A stretch of 64,000 bases of DNA from CAYNVQ01 sp964400735 (lineage in GTDB: Bacteria; Acidobacteriota; Aminicenantia; Aminicenantales; Aminicenantaceae): assembly GCA_964400735.1 (NCBI GenBank), contig CAYNVQ010000004.1, positions 1 through 64,000 on the forward strand. Reading direction: 5' to 3'. A program made the position numbers and the translations under genes. This document shows positions 9,354-18,365 of this stretch, one piece after another. The notes under the pieces are model-generated. The model ran no database searches. It saw only the letters and a list, made by a program, of their open reading frames with translations, and had not been told where the DNA came from. Positions within the stretch are counted from its first letter, which is position 1; every line of letters begins with the position of its first letter.

Positions 9354-11126
9354 TCATTTTTCGATGATTTCACGCAGGAACTTCATGGCTTCTTCGTCTT
9401 TCGATTGGCCCAACCAGAAAATCATCTGCTTTTTCAGTTTGGGATCCTCTTCTTTCCGTGCCAGATTGATCATTTCCTGGACAGCTCTTTTTGTCTTGTA
9501 CTGAGAGATGGAAAAAAGGATCTGTTCTTTTACTTTTGTCTCCACTGTTTTCGGATAGAGGTCCACGAGGATTCCCAGCATTTCATCGCTCTTCTCCTGC
9601 CCCAACCAGAAGATGGCTTGAGTTCTGGTTTTGACGTCTTTTTCGTTCCTGGCGATATCGAAGAGCTTATCCTTAGCCTTGCTGTTCTTGCTCTGGGCAA
9701 AGGTGTGAAGGAGCTGGTTTTTGATCTTTTCGTCATCCGATGCATCATAGATGTCGATCAAGGCCTGGATGCCTGCATTGTCGCTGCGCATCTGCCCCAG
9801 CCAGAAAATGGCGTTTGTCCTGACCTTTACGTCCGGATCTGTTTTGGCGATATCCAGCAATTTATTGAAGGCTCTTTGGTCCTTTTTATTCTGAGCGATG
9901 ACGTAGAGGAGCTGGCCTTTTATTTTTTGTTCCATGGATTTGTCATAAAGCTCTATAAGAAGGCCGAGCGTTTCGGGATCTTTATTTTGCCCGATCCAGA
10001 AAATGGCCTGCTCTTTCGCCTTCTGGTCTTTTTCCGTTCGGGCTATATGGATAAGTTTGTCCTTGGCTTTCTTTTCTTTATACTGGGAGAGGGAATGGAT
10101 CAATGACTCTTTCATTTTGGTGTCTTCGACCGTATCATAGATCCCGAGGAGTGCATCCAGACTTTCCGGGCTTTTCTTCTGTCCCAGCCAGAAAACGGCC
10201 TCCTTCCTGACTTTGACCTCCGGATCGTTTTTGGCCACCTCGACCATGAGCGGAAGAACTTTAGGGTTTTTGGATCGGCTGAGGATGAAAAGAGCCCGCC
10301 TCCTGAGCGTGGCATTTTCGTTCTCTTTAACCATCTTCTCGAGGATCGGGAAGGCCTTTTCTTCCTCCATGTTCATCAGGGCATCCAAAGCCACAAGCTT
10401 GAGTTCGAGCTCGGGATCTGTCTCTTCCTCCTCGCCGAGGCCGCCGAGAATACCGCCGATAATACCGCCCTCGATTCCGCCTTCGATGTCTCCCAGAACA
10501 GCTAGACCCTTCAATCCTTCCAAGCCTTCGAGGGCGACCAATCCTCCTATCCCTTCCAAGTTCTCCAGCCCTTCGATTTCCAGCTCTTTCAAGCCTTCGA
10601 GATCCTCCAATCCTGTGACATTCAGTTCTTGAAGAGATTTCAGTTCTTGAAGAGATTTCAGGGCTTCCAGAGATTTGAGGCTTCCGTTGATGTAGATGCG
10701 GAAATCGGGAATTCCCTTTTTGACCAGTTCTTCAGCGATCTGGAGCCGGAGGACCTTGGCATCGTCCACCCAGGAGCTTTTAGAATACTCACTGATCAGA
10801 CGATTTAGGGATTCGATGGCTTCCTTTTTGGCTTCCACCTGTTTTTCGAGATTTGCCATCTCTTGGCTGAGCTTATTCATGCTGTAACCCAGGTAGTAGA
10901 GAGAAACATCCGCATATTTGCTCGTTTTATATAACTTAACGGCTTCTTTGAACTTGGTGACAGCATTCTGCCAGTCTTCTTTGTTGACGTATTGTCTGGC
11001 CAGTTCATAGGCCTGTTTGGCCTGCTCAGAGGCTTGCTTTTCTTTCTCTTTTTCTTGAGCCAAGAGTGGGCCGCTGAAGGCCAGGCAGAGTACCAGCATA
11101 ATTGAAATCGATTTGATATATTTCAT
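9354..11126 (-). CDS. Exported TPR/HEAT-repeat protein with Leu/Glu/Gly-rich linker
   Basis: A 590-residue protein. A signal peptide (ends near LLAQEKEKE) is followed by TPR-like helices (residues about 30-130), a low-complexity stretch rich in Leu, Glu and Gly (about 150-225, tandem SLQELK / GLE units) and then at least nine HEAT-type repeats with the core motif (A/M)(V/I)FWLGQ. The start follows a perfect aggaggtcgacc ribosome site. It lies 10 nt after the anti-sigma gene, so it is co-transcribed with the ECF sigma pair. A surface or periplasmic protein-binding role is likely. No enzyme motif is seen. Confidence 0.75.
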   Translation of the reverse strand: MKYIKSISIMLVLCLAFSGPLLAQEKEKEKQASEQAKQAYELARQYVNKEDWQNAVTKFKEAVKLYKTSKYADVSLYYLGYSMNKLSQEMANLEKQVEAKKEAIESLNRLISEYSKSSWVDDAKVLRLQIAEELVKKGIPDFRIYINGSLKSLEALKSLQELKSLQELNVTGLEDLEGLKELEIEGLENLEGIGGLVALEGLEGLKGLAVLGDIEGGIEGGIIGGILGGLGEEEETDPELELKLVALDALMNMEEEKAFPILEKMVKENENATLRRRALFILSRSKNPKVLPLMVEVAKNDPEVKVRKEAVFWLGQKKSPESLDALLGIYDTVEDTKMKESLIHSLSQYKEKKAKDKLIHIARTEKDQKAKEQAIFWIGQNKDPETLGLLIELYDKSMEQKIKGQLLYVIAQNKKDQRAFNKLLDIAKTDPDVKVRTNAIFWLGQMRSDNAGIQALIDIYDASDDEKIKNQLLHTFAQSKNSKAKDKLFDIARNEKDVKTRTQAIFWLGQEKSDEMLGILVDLYPKTVETKVKEQILFSISQYKTKRAVQEMINLARKEEDPKLKKQMIFWLGQSKDEEAMKFLREIIEK

Positions 11127-11136
11127 GGTCGACCTC

Positions 11137-11844
11137 CTATATAGTTTTAGAGACTTCTATTTCGTAGAGAATCCCCCTCTGTTGGATCAGTTCCTTGATC
11201 ATGGAGAGGGTTTCGGTGTCCTCCTCTTCGAGATTGGCGATTTCTCTGAGGACCAGGTCCACATCTTCCAGGAGCTGAGCCAGGTTGGGATTTTTCTCGG
11301 CGATCATTCTTTTGAGAAGAATATTCTGAATGATCAGGCTGCGCACCAATTTTTGATCGATGGTGATTTTGCCATCTTCAGGAGACGGCGTGTAATTGGC
11401 GTATTCGACTAGCAGGGGCGTCAGGCTGTCGAGATGTTCTTGAATGGAAGGATACATGGCGCTTTGAGGGCCTTCCAGAGGTTGTGAGCGGCTTGCCCTG
11501 GGTTGGACGACATTCATCCTTCCGACGAAAAGGCCCACGATGAAAACGAGAACCAGAGCGGCAGCGGCATAGGCCCATTTTGGCACCAGGGGCAGGCCCC
11601 ACCTCCTGCGTTTTCTCTCCTGGATGCCCGGTTCGATCACACCCCAGCACTTATCCCAGTTCGCTTCGGGGACGTCCTCTATTTTGGTCTCATCCAGCAC
11701 ATGGAAGACTTTTTTTGTGTATTCGAAATCTTCTGCGCAATCGCTGCACTCCTGAATGTGTTCCATAAGCTCTTTGGAATCTTTTTCGCTGAGTTCTCCA
11801 TAGAGATGGAGAACGATTTTTTCCTTATATTTTTTGCAGGCCAT
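11137..11844 (-). CDS. Anti-sigma factor with zinc-finger (zf-HC2) domain
   Basis: A 235-residue membrane protein. The N-terminal anti-sigma domain has the zinc-binding H-x3-C-x2-C core (HIQECSDC, near residue 30) after MACKKYKEKI. One transmembrane helix (AAAALVLVFIVGLFVGRM, near residue 97) is followed by a C-terminal envelope-facing domain of about 120 residues that is helical and of unknown type. The gene overlaps the sigma-factor gene by 20 nt, the usual arrangement for an ECF sigma and its cognate anti-sigma. It would hold the sigma factor at the membrane until an envelope signal arrives. Confidence 0.85.
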   Translation of the reverse strand: MACKKYKEKIVLHLYGELSEKDSKELMEHIQECSDCAEDFEYTKKVFHVLDETKIEDVPEANWDKCWGVIEPGIQERKRRRWGLPLVPKWAYAAAALVLVFIVGLFVGRMNVVQPRASRSQPLEGPQSAMYPSIQEHLDSLTPLLVEYANYTPSPEDGKITIDQKLVRSLIIQNILLKRMIAEKNPNLAQLLEDVDLVLREIANLEEEDTETLSMIKELIQQRGILYEIEVSKTI

Positions 11845-12424
11845 AGTCCTTCTCCCACAAATGTTTTTTTAGAGGATTTTTAATAGCGGAAATCGCCCGA
11901 AAAAGCTGTTTTTTCACGCTGCCTTCCGAACATTCCAGATGCTCGGCGATTTCCTTGATGCTGAGCTGCTGATAGTGCTTGAGAATGAACACCATCCTCT
12001 GCCGCGGGGAAAGCCCTTCCACCAGGCTGGATATTACTCGGCGCAGTTCCCCAAGTCCCGCGCTGTGTTCGGGATTCGAATTCTTGTCATCGGGTAGGGT
12101 TGGCTCCAGCTTGTTCCAATCGGAGTATTTGTCGCGTTTGTCCTTTTTCCTTCTTATATAATCGATGCTGCAGTTTATGCCGATCCGGTAGATCCAGGAA
12201 GAAAAGTTCGCGTCGTTCTCGAGTTTATACTTGTTCAGGTGGTTGTAGGTTTTGATGAAGGTTTCTTGGAGGATGTCTTCGGCATCCTCCGTGTTTCTCG
12301 TGTACTGGTAGGCCAGCGCGAAAATTCTTTTTCGATTCTCTTCAAAAAGCATGCGAAAAGCCTCCGTGTTGCCCTCTTGGGCCGATTGCACTATTGCTTT
12401 CTCTGTCATTCCTATATATTTCAT
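11825..12424 (-). CDS. ECF RNA polymerase sigma factor
   Basis: A 199-residue sigma-70 family protein of the extracytoplasmic-function group. Region 2 (FALAYQYTRNTEDAEDILQE, near residue 50, followed by the YRIGINCSIDYIRR helix) and region 4 (LSPRQRMVFILKHYQQLSIK, near 140, with a helix-turn-helix) are both present. It heads a four-gene minus-strand operon: sigma, anti-sigma, and two exported HEAT proteins, which makes these two its likely prime targets. The start at 12424 is the longest; an in-frame ATG at 12409 is also possible. Confidence 0.88.
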   Translation of the reverse strand: MKYIGMTEKAIVQSAQEGNTEAFRMLFEENRKRIFALAYQYTRNTEDAEDILQETFIKTYNHLNKYKLENDANFSSWIYRIGINCSIDYIRRKKDKRDKYSDWNKLEPTLPDDKNSNPEHSAGLGELRRVISSLVEGLSPRQRMVFILKHYQQLSIKEIAEHLECSEGSVKKQLFRAISAIKNPLKKHLWEKDYGLQKI

Positions 12425-12432
12425 CTATCAAA

Positions 12433-12455
12433 ACGCAATTTTAGCCCGTTTTGTT
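12433..12455 (-). promoter_or_regulatory. Possible ECF-type autoregulatory promoter
   Basis: Read on the minus strand, AAC (12455-12453) and CGT (12435-12433) are separated by 17 nt just upstream of the sigma gene. AAC...CGT with 16-17 nt spacing is the general signature of ECF sigma promoters. The predicted transcription start would fall at or near the first ATG, so translation would be nearly leaderless from 12424 or use the ATG at 12409. This rests on motif spacing only. Confidence 0.3.
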
Positions 12456-12606
12456 GACATTTTTTTAAGGAAAAGAATACCCTGTTGCCCATTTTGCCGG
12501 GTGAAATGCCGGGTTGGTGGCTCCCTAATGGCTTATTCATCAAATATGCGACTTATTCAATCGTTGCAGTGAATTGATGCCAGGGAATACTTTTCCCAAT
12601 TGATAG

Positions 12607-13806
12607 TCATTTGTTCGTGACTTCGGTCCAGACCCGGAGGAAATTGCTACCCAGAATCTTGTGAATATCCTCGTCAGAATACCCGCGCTTTTTCAGCCCC
12701 CTGGTGATGTTGGGATAATCCTGAACTCCCCGGATACCGATGGGTGAAGGGGTACGAGGATACATGTCCGCTCCAAGACCGACATGGTCTACTCCGGCGA
12801 TTTTAACGGCATGGTCGATATGATCGAGGACATCTTCGATGGCGGGAAGGTTTTCCATGGGCCAGTCAAGTCCGGCTTGAAGATGCTCGACAGCGATACG
12901 GAGGTCAAGGTCCTCGATGGGGGGTATTCTCTGGAGCCAGGGTTGGCTGATGGCCGATAGCTCACCCATAGCCTTGTTGTACTCGGGCGTCAGAAAAGGG
13001 AGGACGAAGACGATCCCGATGACGCCGCCGTTTTGGCCGAGCGCCCGAAGCATCTCGTCGCTCAGGTTGCGGTGGTGCGGATTGAGGGCGCGGCATCCGG
13101 AGTGAGAGGCGATGACCGGGTCATCGGTCATCGCCATCACATCGAAAAACGTTTCATCCGAGACATGGGATATATCTATGACCATTCCGATCCGGTTCAT
13201 CTCCTTTACGACTTTTTCTCCCAGATCATTCAGCCCTCCCCATCGGGGTTTATCCCCGCTGGAGTCCGCCCATCCGTGGCTGATGTTATGGGTCAGAGTC
13301 ATGGAGGATACGCCCAGGCTGTGGAATTTGCGCAGCAGTGCGATGTCGTCCTCGATGGCATGTCCTCCTTCGATGGCTAAAGGCATGGCGATCTTTCCTC
13401 CTTTTACGATGCGTTCTACATCGGCACCTGTCCGGGCCAGCTCGACAGAGCCGGCGTTTTTTTTGATGGCCGCCTGCATGGCTTCTATCATTTGAAACGC
13501 CTGCCGGGCACACTTGTCAGGATAGAGAAAATTCTGGACGAATAGAGCGACTGTCTGTACATCGACGTGACCCTCCTTCAACCGCGGAATATCCACATGG
13601 CCTGCCGGGAGACGTTGGCCGATGTCCAGCTTTTCATACAGCACCCGGTAGACGAGGTCGTTATGGCAGTCCCAGACCAGAGCGTCTCTGTGAAGCTTGT
13701 CCACTTCATCCTGACCAAAAGCCGAAAAACTCAGAATAGAGAATATAAACAGGGCCGAGGAAAGAAAAACGATTATTCTTGTAAAAGTTCTTGTAAAAGC
13801 TTTCAT
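12607..13806 (-). CDS. Membrane dipeptidase, peptidase family M19
   Basis: A 399-residue zinc dipeptidase of the renal-dipeptidase-like family, which cleaves dipeptides outside the cytoplasm. After a signal peptide (IIVFLSSALFIFSILSF) come the metal motif WDCHNDL near residue 50, an acidic site in AIEGGHAIEDD, THNISHGWAD, the HSGCRALNPHHRN loop and DHVGLGADMYP. Together these cover the metal ligands known for M19. The frame opens at 13860, but the ATG at 13806 follows ggaaggtgaaatc and places the signal peptide at the N-terminus. It is transcribed alone. Confidence 0.9.
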   Translation of the reverse strand: MKAFTRTFTRIIVFLSSALFIFSILSFSAFGQDEVDKLHRDALVWDCHNDLVYRVLYEKLDIGQRLPAGHVDIPRLKEGHVDVQTVALFVQNFLYPDKCARQAFQMIEAMQAAIKKNAGSVELARTGADVERIVKGGKIAMPLAIEGGHAIEDDIALLRKFHSLGVSSMTLTHNISHGWADSSGDKPRWGGLNDLGEKVVKEMNRIGMVIDISHVSDETFFDVMAMTDDPVIASHSGCRALNPHHRNLSDEMLRALGQNGGVIGIVFVLPFLTPEYNKAMGELSAISQPWLQRIPPIEDLDLRIAVEHLQAGLDWPMENLPAIEDVLDHIDHAVKIAGVDHVGLGADMYPRTPSPIGIRGVQDYPNITRGLKKRGYSDEDIHKILGSNFLRVWTEVTNK

Positions 13807-14282
13807 GATTTCACCTTCCTTTTTTAAATTATATTGGGGACAGCAAACTCTGTCACTCATTTTATCGCACCTATTTTATCGGATGAGTTAACGAGTATTA
13901 GCGCCCAAGTCGCTAAATACTACAATTTAAGGCCAGACTTCAATTTTAGGGCCAAATCGAAATCTGTGATAATTAGATGCGAGAATATCCTGTCCAATTT
14001 ATGCTACCCCTAATTTATGACGGAAGCATCTACAAAACCGTGATGATTTTAAATCTGGCAGGGAAGCTGAAGAGGAAGCCATCCGGAGGCGAGCGGGCAA
14101 GGTTCCTCGAAGAGGAGAGCGAGCCGAGGAATAAGCTGGTTTTCCTCGCTGGGGAAAACCAGCGGGCTGACGTTTCAGCTTCCCTGCCAGTTGCTTTATC
14201 ACGGTTTGGGAGATGCTTACATTTATGACTTATTGCTTTACGTCTTGAAGCAAATGAAATATCATTAAACGGGAGTTATGCC
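13807..14282. other. Long intergenic region with imperfect palindrome
   Basis: No gene is supported here. The first part (13,807-13,980) is AT-rich upstream DNA of the divergent dipeptidase gene. The second part is dominated by the large inverted repeat listed separately. The short open frames crossing it are produced by the two repeat arms and look non-coding. Confidence 0.6.
14023..14211. repeat. Long imperfect inverted repeat (about 190 bp) with inner hairpin
   Basis: The arm 14055-14071 (ctggcagggaagctgaa) is the exact reverse complement of 14174-14190. The pairing continues outward imperfectly: aagcatct and aaaccgtgat on the left match atcacggttt and agatgctt on the right. Near the centre, 14136-14145 (ctggttttcc) pairs exactly with 14153-14162. 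The whole would fold into one long branched hairpin. It may be a MITE-like repeat or a structured RNA. There is no transposase nearby. Confidence 0.65.
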
Positions 14283-14702
14283 ATGAAGGTATTGAGCGAT
14301 TCTTTAAGCTTCACCACCGGCGGTTTCAACGACATGATCGACATCACCCGGGAAGTGACCCACAAACTGAAGGAGAACGGGTTTCAAAACGGTACCGTGA
14401 CTTTATTCGTTCCTGGGTCCACGGGAGGATTCACCACCATCGAGTATGAGTCAGGCCTGGTGAAAGATTTCACCGAACTGATGGAAAAAATCATCCCCAG
14501 CGATGCCCGTTATCATCACGACGCCCGGTGGGGAGACGGCAACGGGTTTTCCCATGTGAGGGCATCTCTTATCGGTCCTTCCTTGACTATCCCTTTTTCC
14601 AACGGCGAGCTGACTCTTGGGACCTGGCAGCAGATCGTTTTTGTCGATTTCGACAACCGGGCCCGCTCCCGGATGATCGTGCTCCAGTTTATGGGTGAAT
14701 AG
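14283..14702 (+). CDS. YjbQ family protein (UPF0047)
   Basis: A 139-residue protein of the YjbQ/UPF0047 family, compact trimeric enzymes for which a secondary thiamine-phosphate synthase activity has been described in E. coli. The family signature is visible: TGGFTTIEYE near residue 48, then the His-rich RYHHDARWGDGNGFSHVRAS near residue 77 and the C-terminal LGTWQQIVFVDFDN. Length and motif order are normal for the family. The ATG at 14283 opens the two-gene unit shared with the RNase H-like protein that follows with a slight overlap or a 10-nt gap. The cellular role here is uncertain. Confidence 0.85.
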   Translation: MKVLSDSLSFTTGGFNDMIDITREVTHKLKENGFQNGTVTLFVPGSTGGFTTIEYESGLVKDFTELMEKIIPSDARYHHDARWGDGNGFSHVRASLIGPSLTIPFSNGELTLGTWQQIVFVDFDNRARSRMIVLQFMGE

Positions 14703-14712
14703 CGCTTTAATA

Positions 14713-16029
14713 ATGGAAGACATCAAGCACAAGCTCGAGCAACTGAAAAAAGAGCGGCTGGCCCGCTCGAAATCCCGCGTCGTGTCCGACACCTGGCAGA
14801 AAATCCAGAACGAAGCGAACCTTTCCACCAAAGAAAAACTCGAACGGCTCATCCAACTCACCCGCCAGGAAAAACCGGAAAGGCCGCGAACCCCGGCTTT
14901 CGAACCCTTGCCCAGAGAACCTCTGCGGTTCATGGAAAACGGATACTCCCTGGACGCAAGATACGGCCGGACGAAAATTGCCTCAGGCCTGGAGATCAGC
15001 GGGGATATCCTCAGCTGCCTGAGCCAGGACAGCGCCTTCAAGGACCTCGACCTTTCCACAGCTCTTTTTATCGACCTGGAAACCACGGGTCTATCCGGAG
15101 GCACCGGCGTGGTCCCCTTCAACGTGGGTATGGGCTACTACCGGGACGATAAGTTCTATGTCGCCCAGTATTTTCTGGGAGAAATGGCCGAAGAGGAGAG
15201 AATGATCCAGGAGCTGGGCCAATTTTTCAGGGACATGGATTTTCAGTCGGTGGTGACCTACAACGGCAAAGCATTCGATATCCCGCTGCTCGAGACCCGC
15301 TTCATCCTCTACCGCCAGCCCCTCCCCCTCAACGGTCTTCCCCATCTCGATTTTCTTTTTCCGGCCCGCCGGCTCTGGAGCCACAAGTACGAAAGCTGCC
15401 GGCTCTATCACCTGGCCCTCAATGTGGTCCAGGCCGACCGTTCCGAGGATATCCCTTCCGCCGAAATTCCCTGGCGGTATTTCCAGTATATCCAGACCGG
15501 CAATTACGACCTGATCGAACCCATCCTCTACCACAACCAGGAGGATATCCTCTCCCTTCTCGGTGTCGTCATCATTGGCGCCCATATTTTCTCCGAAGAT
15601 CCTGAGCTCTGCACGGCCGACGCCATGGACTTTTACGGCGCCGGCAAAATCCTGGAAGGTATCGGCGATGTGGAAAAATCCCTTCAGTTCTTCCAGCGTG
15701 CCCTGGACGGGGATTTGACCGACATGGTTTCTCTGGAAGCCAAAAAGCGGCTCTCCACGCATTTCAAAAGAAACGAGGAATGGGAAAAGGCGGTTCCCAT
15801 ATGGGAGGAAATCGCGGCCTCCAAGGTGGTCACGCGGACCCAGCTTCATTCTTTGAGGGAACTGGCCATGTACTTCGAGCACAGGCTGAAAAATATTGAG
15901 GAGGCCAAAAGAATCGCCGAGGAAGGGTATGTGCTGGCCTCAGGGTTCTCTTCCCATTTCGAAAGGGATTTTTCCTACCGGCTGGAGAGGCTCAGACGCA
16001 AGATAAAGCAGCAGAAAAACAAATCCTAG
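14713..16029 (+). CDS. RNase H-like exonuclease-domain protein with TPR-like tail (YprB type)
   Basis: A 438-residue protein. The middle (about residues 110-290) is a DEDD-type RNase H-fold domain: FIDLETTGLSGG holds the first acidic pair (DxE) and VTYNGKAFDIPLLETRF the conserved Asp. The later acidic residue is probably in YHNQEDILSLLGV. This matches the YprB family of predicted exonucleases. A C-terminal segment (from about 315) has TPR-like helices. The start may be the GTG at 14695, which overlaps the preceding stop, or the ATG at 14713; neither has a clear ribosome site. Substrate unknown. Confidence 0.75.
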   Translation: MEDIKHKLEQLKKERLARSKSRVVSDTWQKIQNEANLSTKEKLERLIQLTRQEKPERPRTPAFEPLPREPLRFMENGYSLDARYGRTKIASGLEISGDILSCLSQDSAFKDLDLSTALFIDLETTGLSGGTGVVPFNVGMGYYRDDKFYVAQYFLGEMAEEERMIQELGQFFRDMDFQSVVTYNGKAFDIPLLETRFILYRQPLPLNGLPHLDFLFPARRLWSHKYESCRLYHLALNVVQADRSEDIPSAEIPWRYFQYIQTGNYDLIEPILYHNQEDILSLLGVVIIGAHIFSEDPELCTADAMDFYGAGKILEGIGDVEKSLQFFQRALDGDLTDMVSLEAKKRLSTHFKRNEEWEKAVPIWEEIAASKVVTRTQLHSLRELAMYFEHRLKNIEEAKRIAEEGYVLASGFSSHFERDFSYRLERLRRKIKQQKNKS

Positions 16030-16151
16030 ATTTCTGGGTTTGATGGATGAAAGAGGATTCGAACAGATACATCCCTTACAAAATAAATAAAATACGGGAT
16101 TGCAAGAAGAAATAAAATTTTTATCCACATCGAGGATAAAAAGGAGGGAGT

Positions 16152-18281
16152 ATGAGGCGTAAAGCTTTAAGAAGTGCGGTTTTTGCTTTCACGTTGACAT
16201 TTGTTCTTATTTCCTTGCCGGCCCTTCCAAATTCCGTTCAAGAGGCGGAGAAAGAATCAGGGCCGCGGGTCTTATCGGCGGAGGATACCCTGCGCATAAA
16301 CGGTGTGGGGAGTCCGGCGCTTTCTCCAAATGGCCAATGGGTCGTCTACACCTTGAGCGTAAGGGATATGGAGGATAAGGAACTAAAAAGCACCACGCAT
16401 ATCTGGAAAGTGAAGGTGGACGGGTCGGACAGAAGGCAAATGACTCAGGGAGATGTAAGCTGCTCTTCTCCCCGGTGGCTGCCGGGTGGAGATAGAATCG
16501 CCTTCCTGTCATCGCGGGGGAAAACCCCGGCCGGAGAGGATGGCGGCTCCTCGGAGAGTGGTAAAACGCAAGTTTTTTTCATGTACGTGGATGGCGGCGA
16601 AGCCTGGCAAGTCACCGAGCACAAAGAAGGTGTCCAGTCCTTCGAGATCTCACCGGATGGCAAAAAAATCGCTTTTACCGCCCGTGATCCCTTGAGCGAG
16701 GAGGAGCAAGAGAAGAGAAAGAAAAAAGACGATGCCGTGGTGGTGGATGAAAAGTTCCGGATGTCCCACCTCTGGGTTCATGATATCGGGAAAGAGGAAT
16801 CCTTCAGACTGACTGAGGGTGACTTCACGGTCAGCGATGTCCGCTGGGCTCCGGATTCTGTGAAGTTGGCTTATGTCACCCGGCCCAACACAAAGGTGGA
16901 CGAAGGCTGGAACAGCGACATCTGGGTGGTGGACGTCGAGAAAAAAACTCCTGTGAAACTCTACGAGAATCCTGGCCGGGATATCAATCCCCGCTGGTCT
17001 CCCGACGGCAGGACGATCGCTTTTGCCTCCGATCCTCACACCGGCACCAATACCTGGTACAACAAACTCTACCTGATCCCGGCTGAAGGAGGAGGGGCCC
17101 GGGTACTGCTCCAAAATTTCGACCTGGACTTTTCCGATCCGATATGGTCTCCGGCCGGAAAGACTATCTACTGGGCGGCCGGTGACAAAACGTCCATGAA
17201 TCTGTTCGCCGTGGATATTCAATCCGGAGAAGTCAAACGCTTTGTTCCTCCTGTGGGAGCCAATTACCAGTGGGAGTTGTCTAGAGACGGCAGGACCTGG
17301 GTTTGGGTTCATACCCCAGCCGATTGGCCTTCGGAAGTCTATGTGGCTGATATTGGATTGGAAGATTTTGTCGTTCTTACCGATGCCAATCCCTGGCTTC
17401 ATGAGGAAAAAGTGGAAATGGGCAAGGTAGAGACTCTCCGCTGGAAAAATTCCGATGGGCAGGAAATCGAGGGAGTGCTGACCTATCCGGTGGGATACGA
17501 GCAGGGAAAAAAGTATCCTTTGATCCTGAATCCCCACGGCGGTCCGAGCGGGGCGAGGATCGAATCGTTCAGCTCGTCCAACCAGTTCTTTGCCGGAAAC
17601 GGCTTTTTCGTCTTCCAGCCCAATTTCCGGGGGAGCGTGTACTACGGACAGGAGTTCGTCAATGCCAACCGCGGAAAGTGGGGTGTAGTGGATTATGACG
17701 ACTGCATGACTGGAGTGGACTACTGCATCGAGAAGGGATGGGCCGATCCGGACCGTTTGATCTGCTACGGATGGAGCTATGGGGGGTACATGAGCTTCTG
17801 GATCGTGACCCAGACCGATCGATTCAAGGCTGTCTCGCCGGGGGCAGGACTGTCCAACCTCTACAGCATGTACAGCACCACCGATATTCCCAACTATCTG
17901 GCCTGGTTCTTCGGGACGCCCTGGAATTATGAAGAGTTGTACGAGAAACTGTCGGCCATCCGCCATGTGAAAAATGTGAAAAGCCCGGTCTTGGTCTTAC
18001 ACGGGGAAGAAGATGTAAGGGTGCCCATAACCCAATCCGTGGAATTTTACCAGGCGCTGCGTGACCTGGGAAAAGATGTGACTCTGGTGAAGTACCCGAG
18101 AGAGGGGCACGGGTTAAGGGAGCCGCGGCACCAGTTGGACCGCCTGCGCCGTTACCTTTATTTTTTCGCCAAGCATGTGAACTTGACTCCGAGCAGCGAG
18201 AAAAAATGGGAGATGGAGAAGGAAAAAGAAAAGGAAAAAGAAAAGAAGAAGGATGAAGAAAAGAAAGGTCCCGGACAATAA
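16152..18281 (+). CDS. S9 family prolyl oligopeptidase-type peptidase
   Basis: A 709-residue exported serine peptidase. A signal peptide (SAVFAFTLTFVLISLPALP) is followed by a seven-bladed TolB/PD40-like beta-propeller (residues about 40-400) and an alpha/beta-hydrolase domain. The nucleophile is in YGWSYGGYMS near residue 540, the Asp in HGEEDVRVP near 620 and the His in REGHGLREP near 655, the canonical S9 triad order. The C-terminus ends in an unusual Lys/Glu-rich tail of about 25 residues. An aaggaggg ribosome site precedes the ATG. It would degrade short peptides outside the cytoplasm, in line with the M19 dipeptidase nearby. Confidence 0.9.
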   Translation: MRRKALRSAVFAFTLTFVLISLPALPNSVQEAEKESGPRVLSAEDTLRINGVGSPALSPNGQWVVYTLSVRDMEDKELKSTTHIWKVKVDGSDRRQMTQGDVSCSSPRWLPGGDRIAFLSSRGKTPAGEDGGSSESGKTQVFFMYVDGGEAWQVTEHKEGVQSFEISPDGKKIAFTARDPLSEEEQEKRKKKDDAVVVDEKFRMSHLWVHDIGKEESFRLTEGDFTVSDVRWAPDSVKLAYVTRPNTKVDEGWNSDIWVVDVEKKTPVKLYENPGRDINPRWSPDGRTIAFASDPHTGTNTWYNKLYLIPAEGGGARVLLQNFDLDFSDPIWSPAGKTIYWAAGDKTSMNLFAVDIQSGEVKRFVPPVGANYQWELSRDGRTWVWVHTPADWPSEVYVADIGLEDFVVLTDANPWLHEEKVEMGKVETLRWKNSDGQEIEGVLTYPVGYEQGKKYPLILNPHGGPSGARIESFSSSNQFFAGNGFFVFQPNFRGSVYYGQEFVNANRGKWGVVDYDDCMTGVDYCIEKGWADPDRLICYGWSYGGYMSFWIVTQTDRFKAVSPGAGLSNLYSMYSTTDIPNYLAWFFGTPWNYEELYEKLSAIRHVKNVKSPVLVLHGEEDVRVPITQSVEFYQALRDLGKDVTLVKYPREGHGLREPRHQLDRLRRYLYFFAKHVNLTPSSEKKWEMEKEKEKEKEKKKDEEKKGPGQ

Positions 18282-18365
18282 TCTTCTCTCTTTCAGGATT
18301 TGAATGGCTGGAGGTTGTATTTATAGGATAGGTAAAGAAAAAACTAAAAGAGGGAGAAACCTTCG

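Noticed and set aside
16650..17966. 438-codon open frame on the minus strand
   Set aside because: Antisense shadow of the S9 peptidase; the plus-strand gene has complete catalytic motifs.
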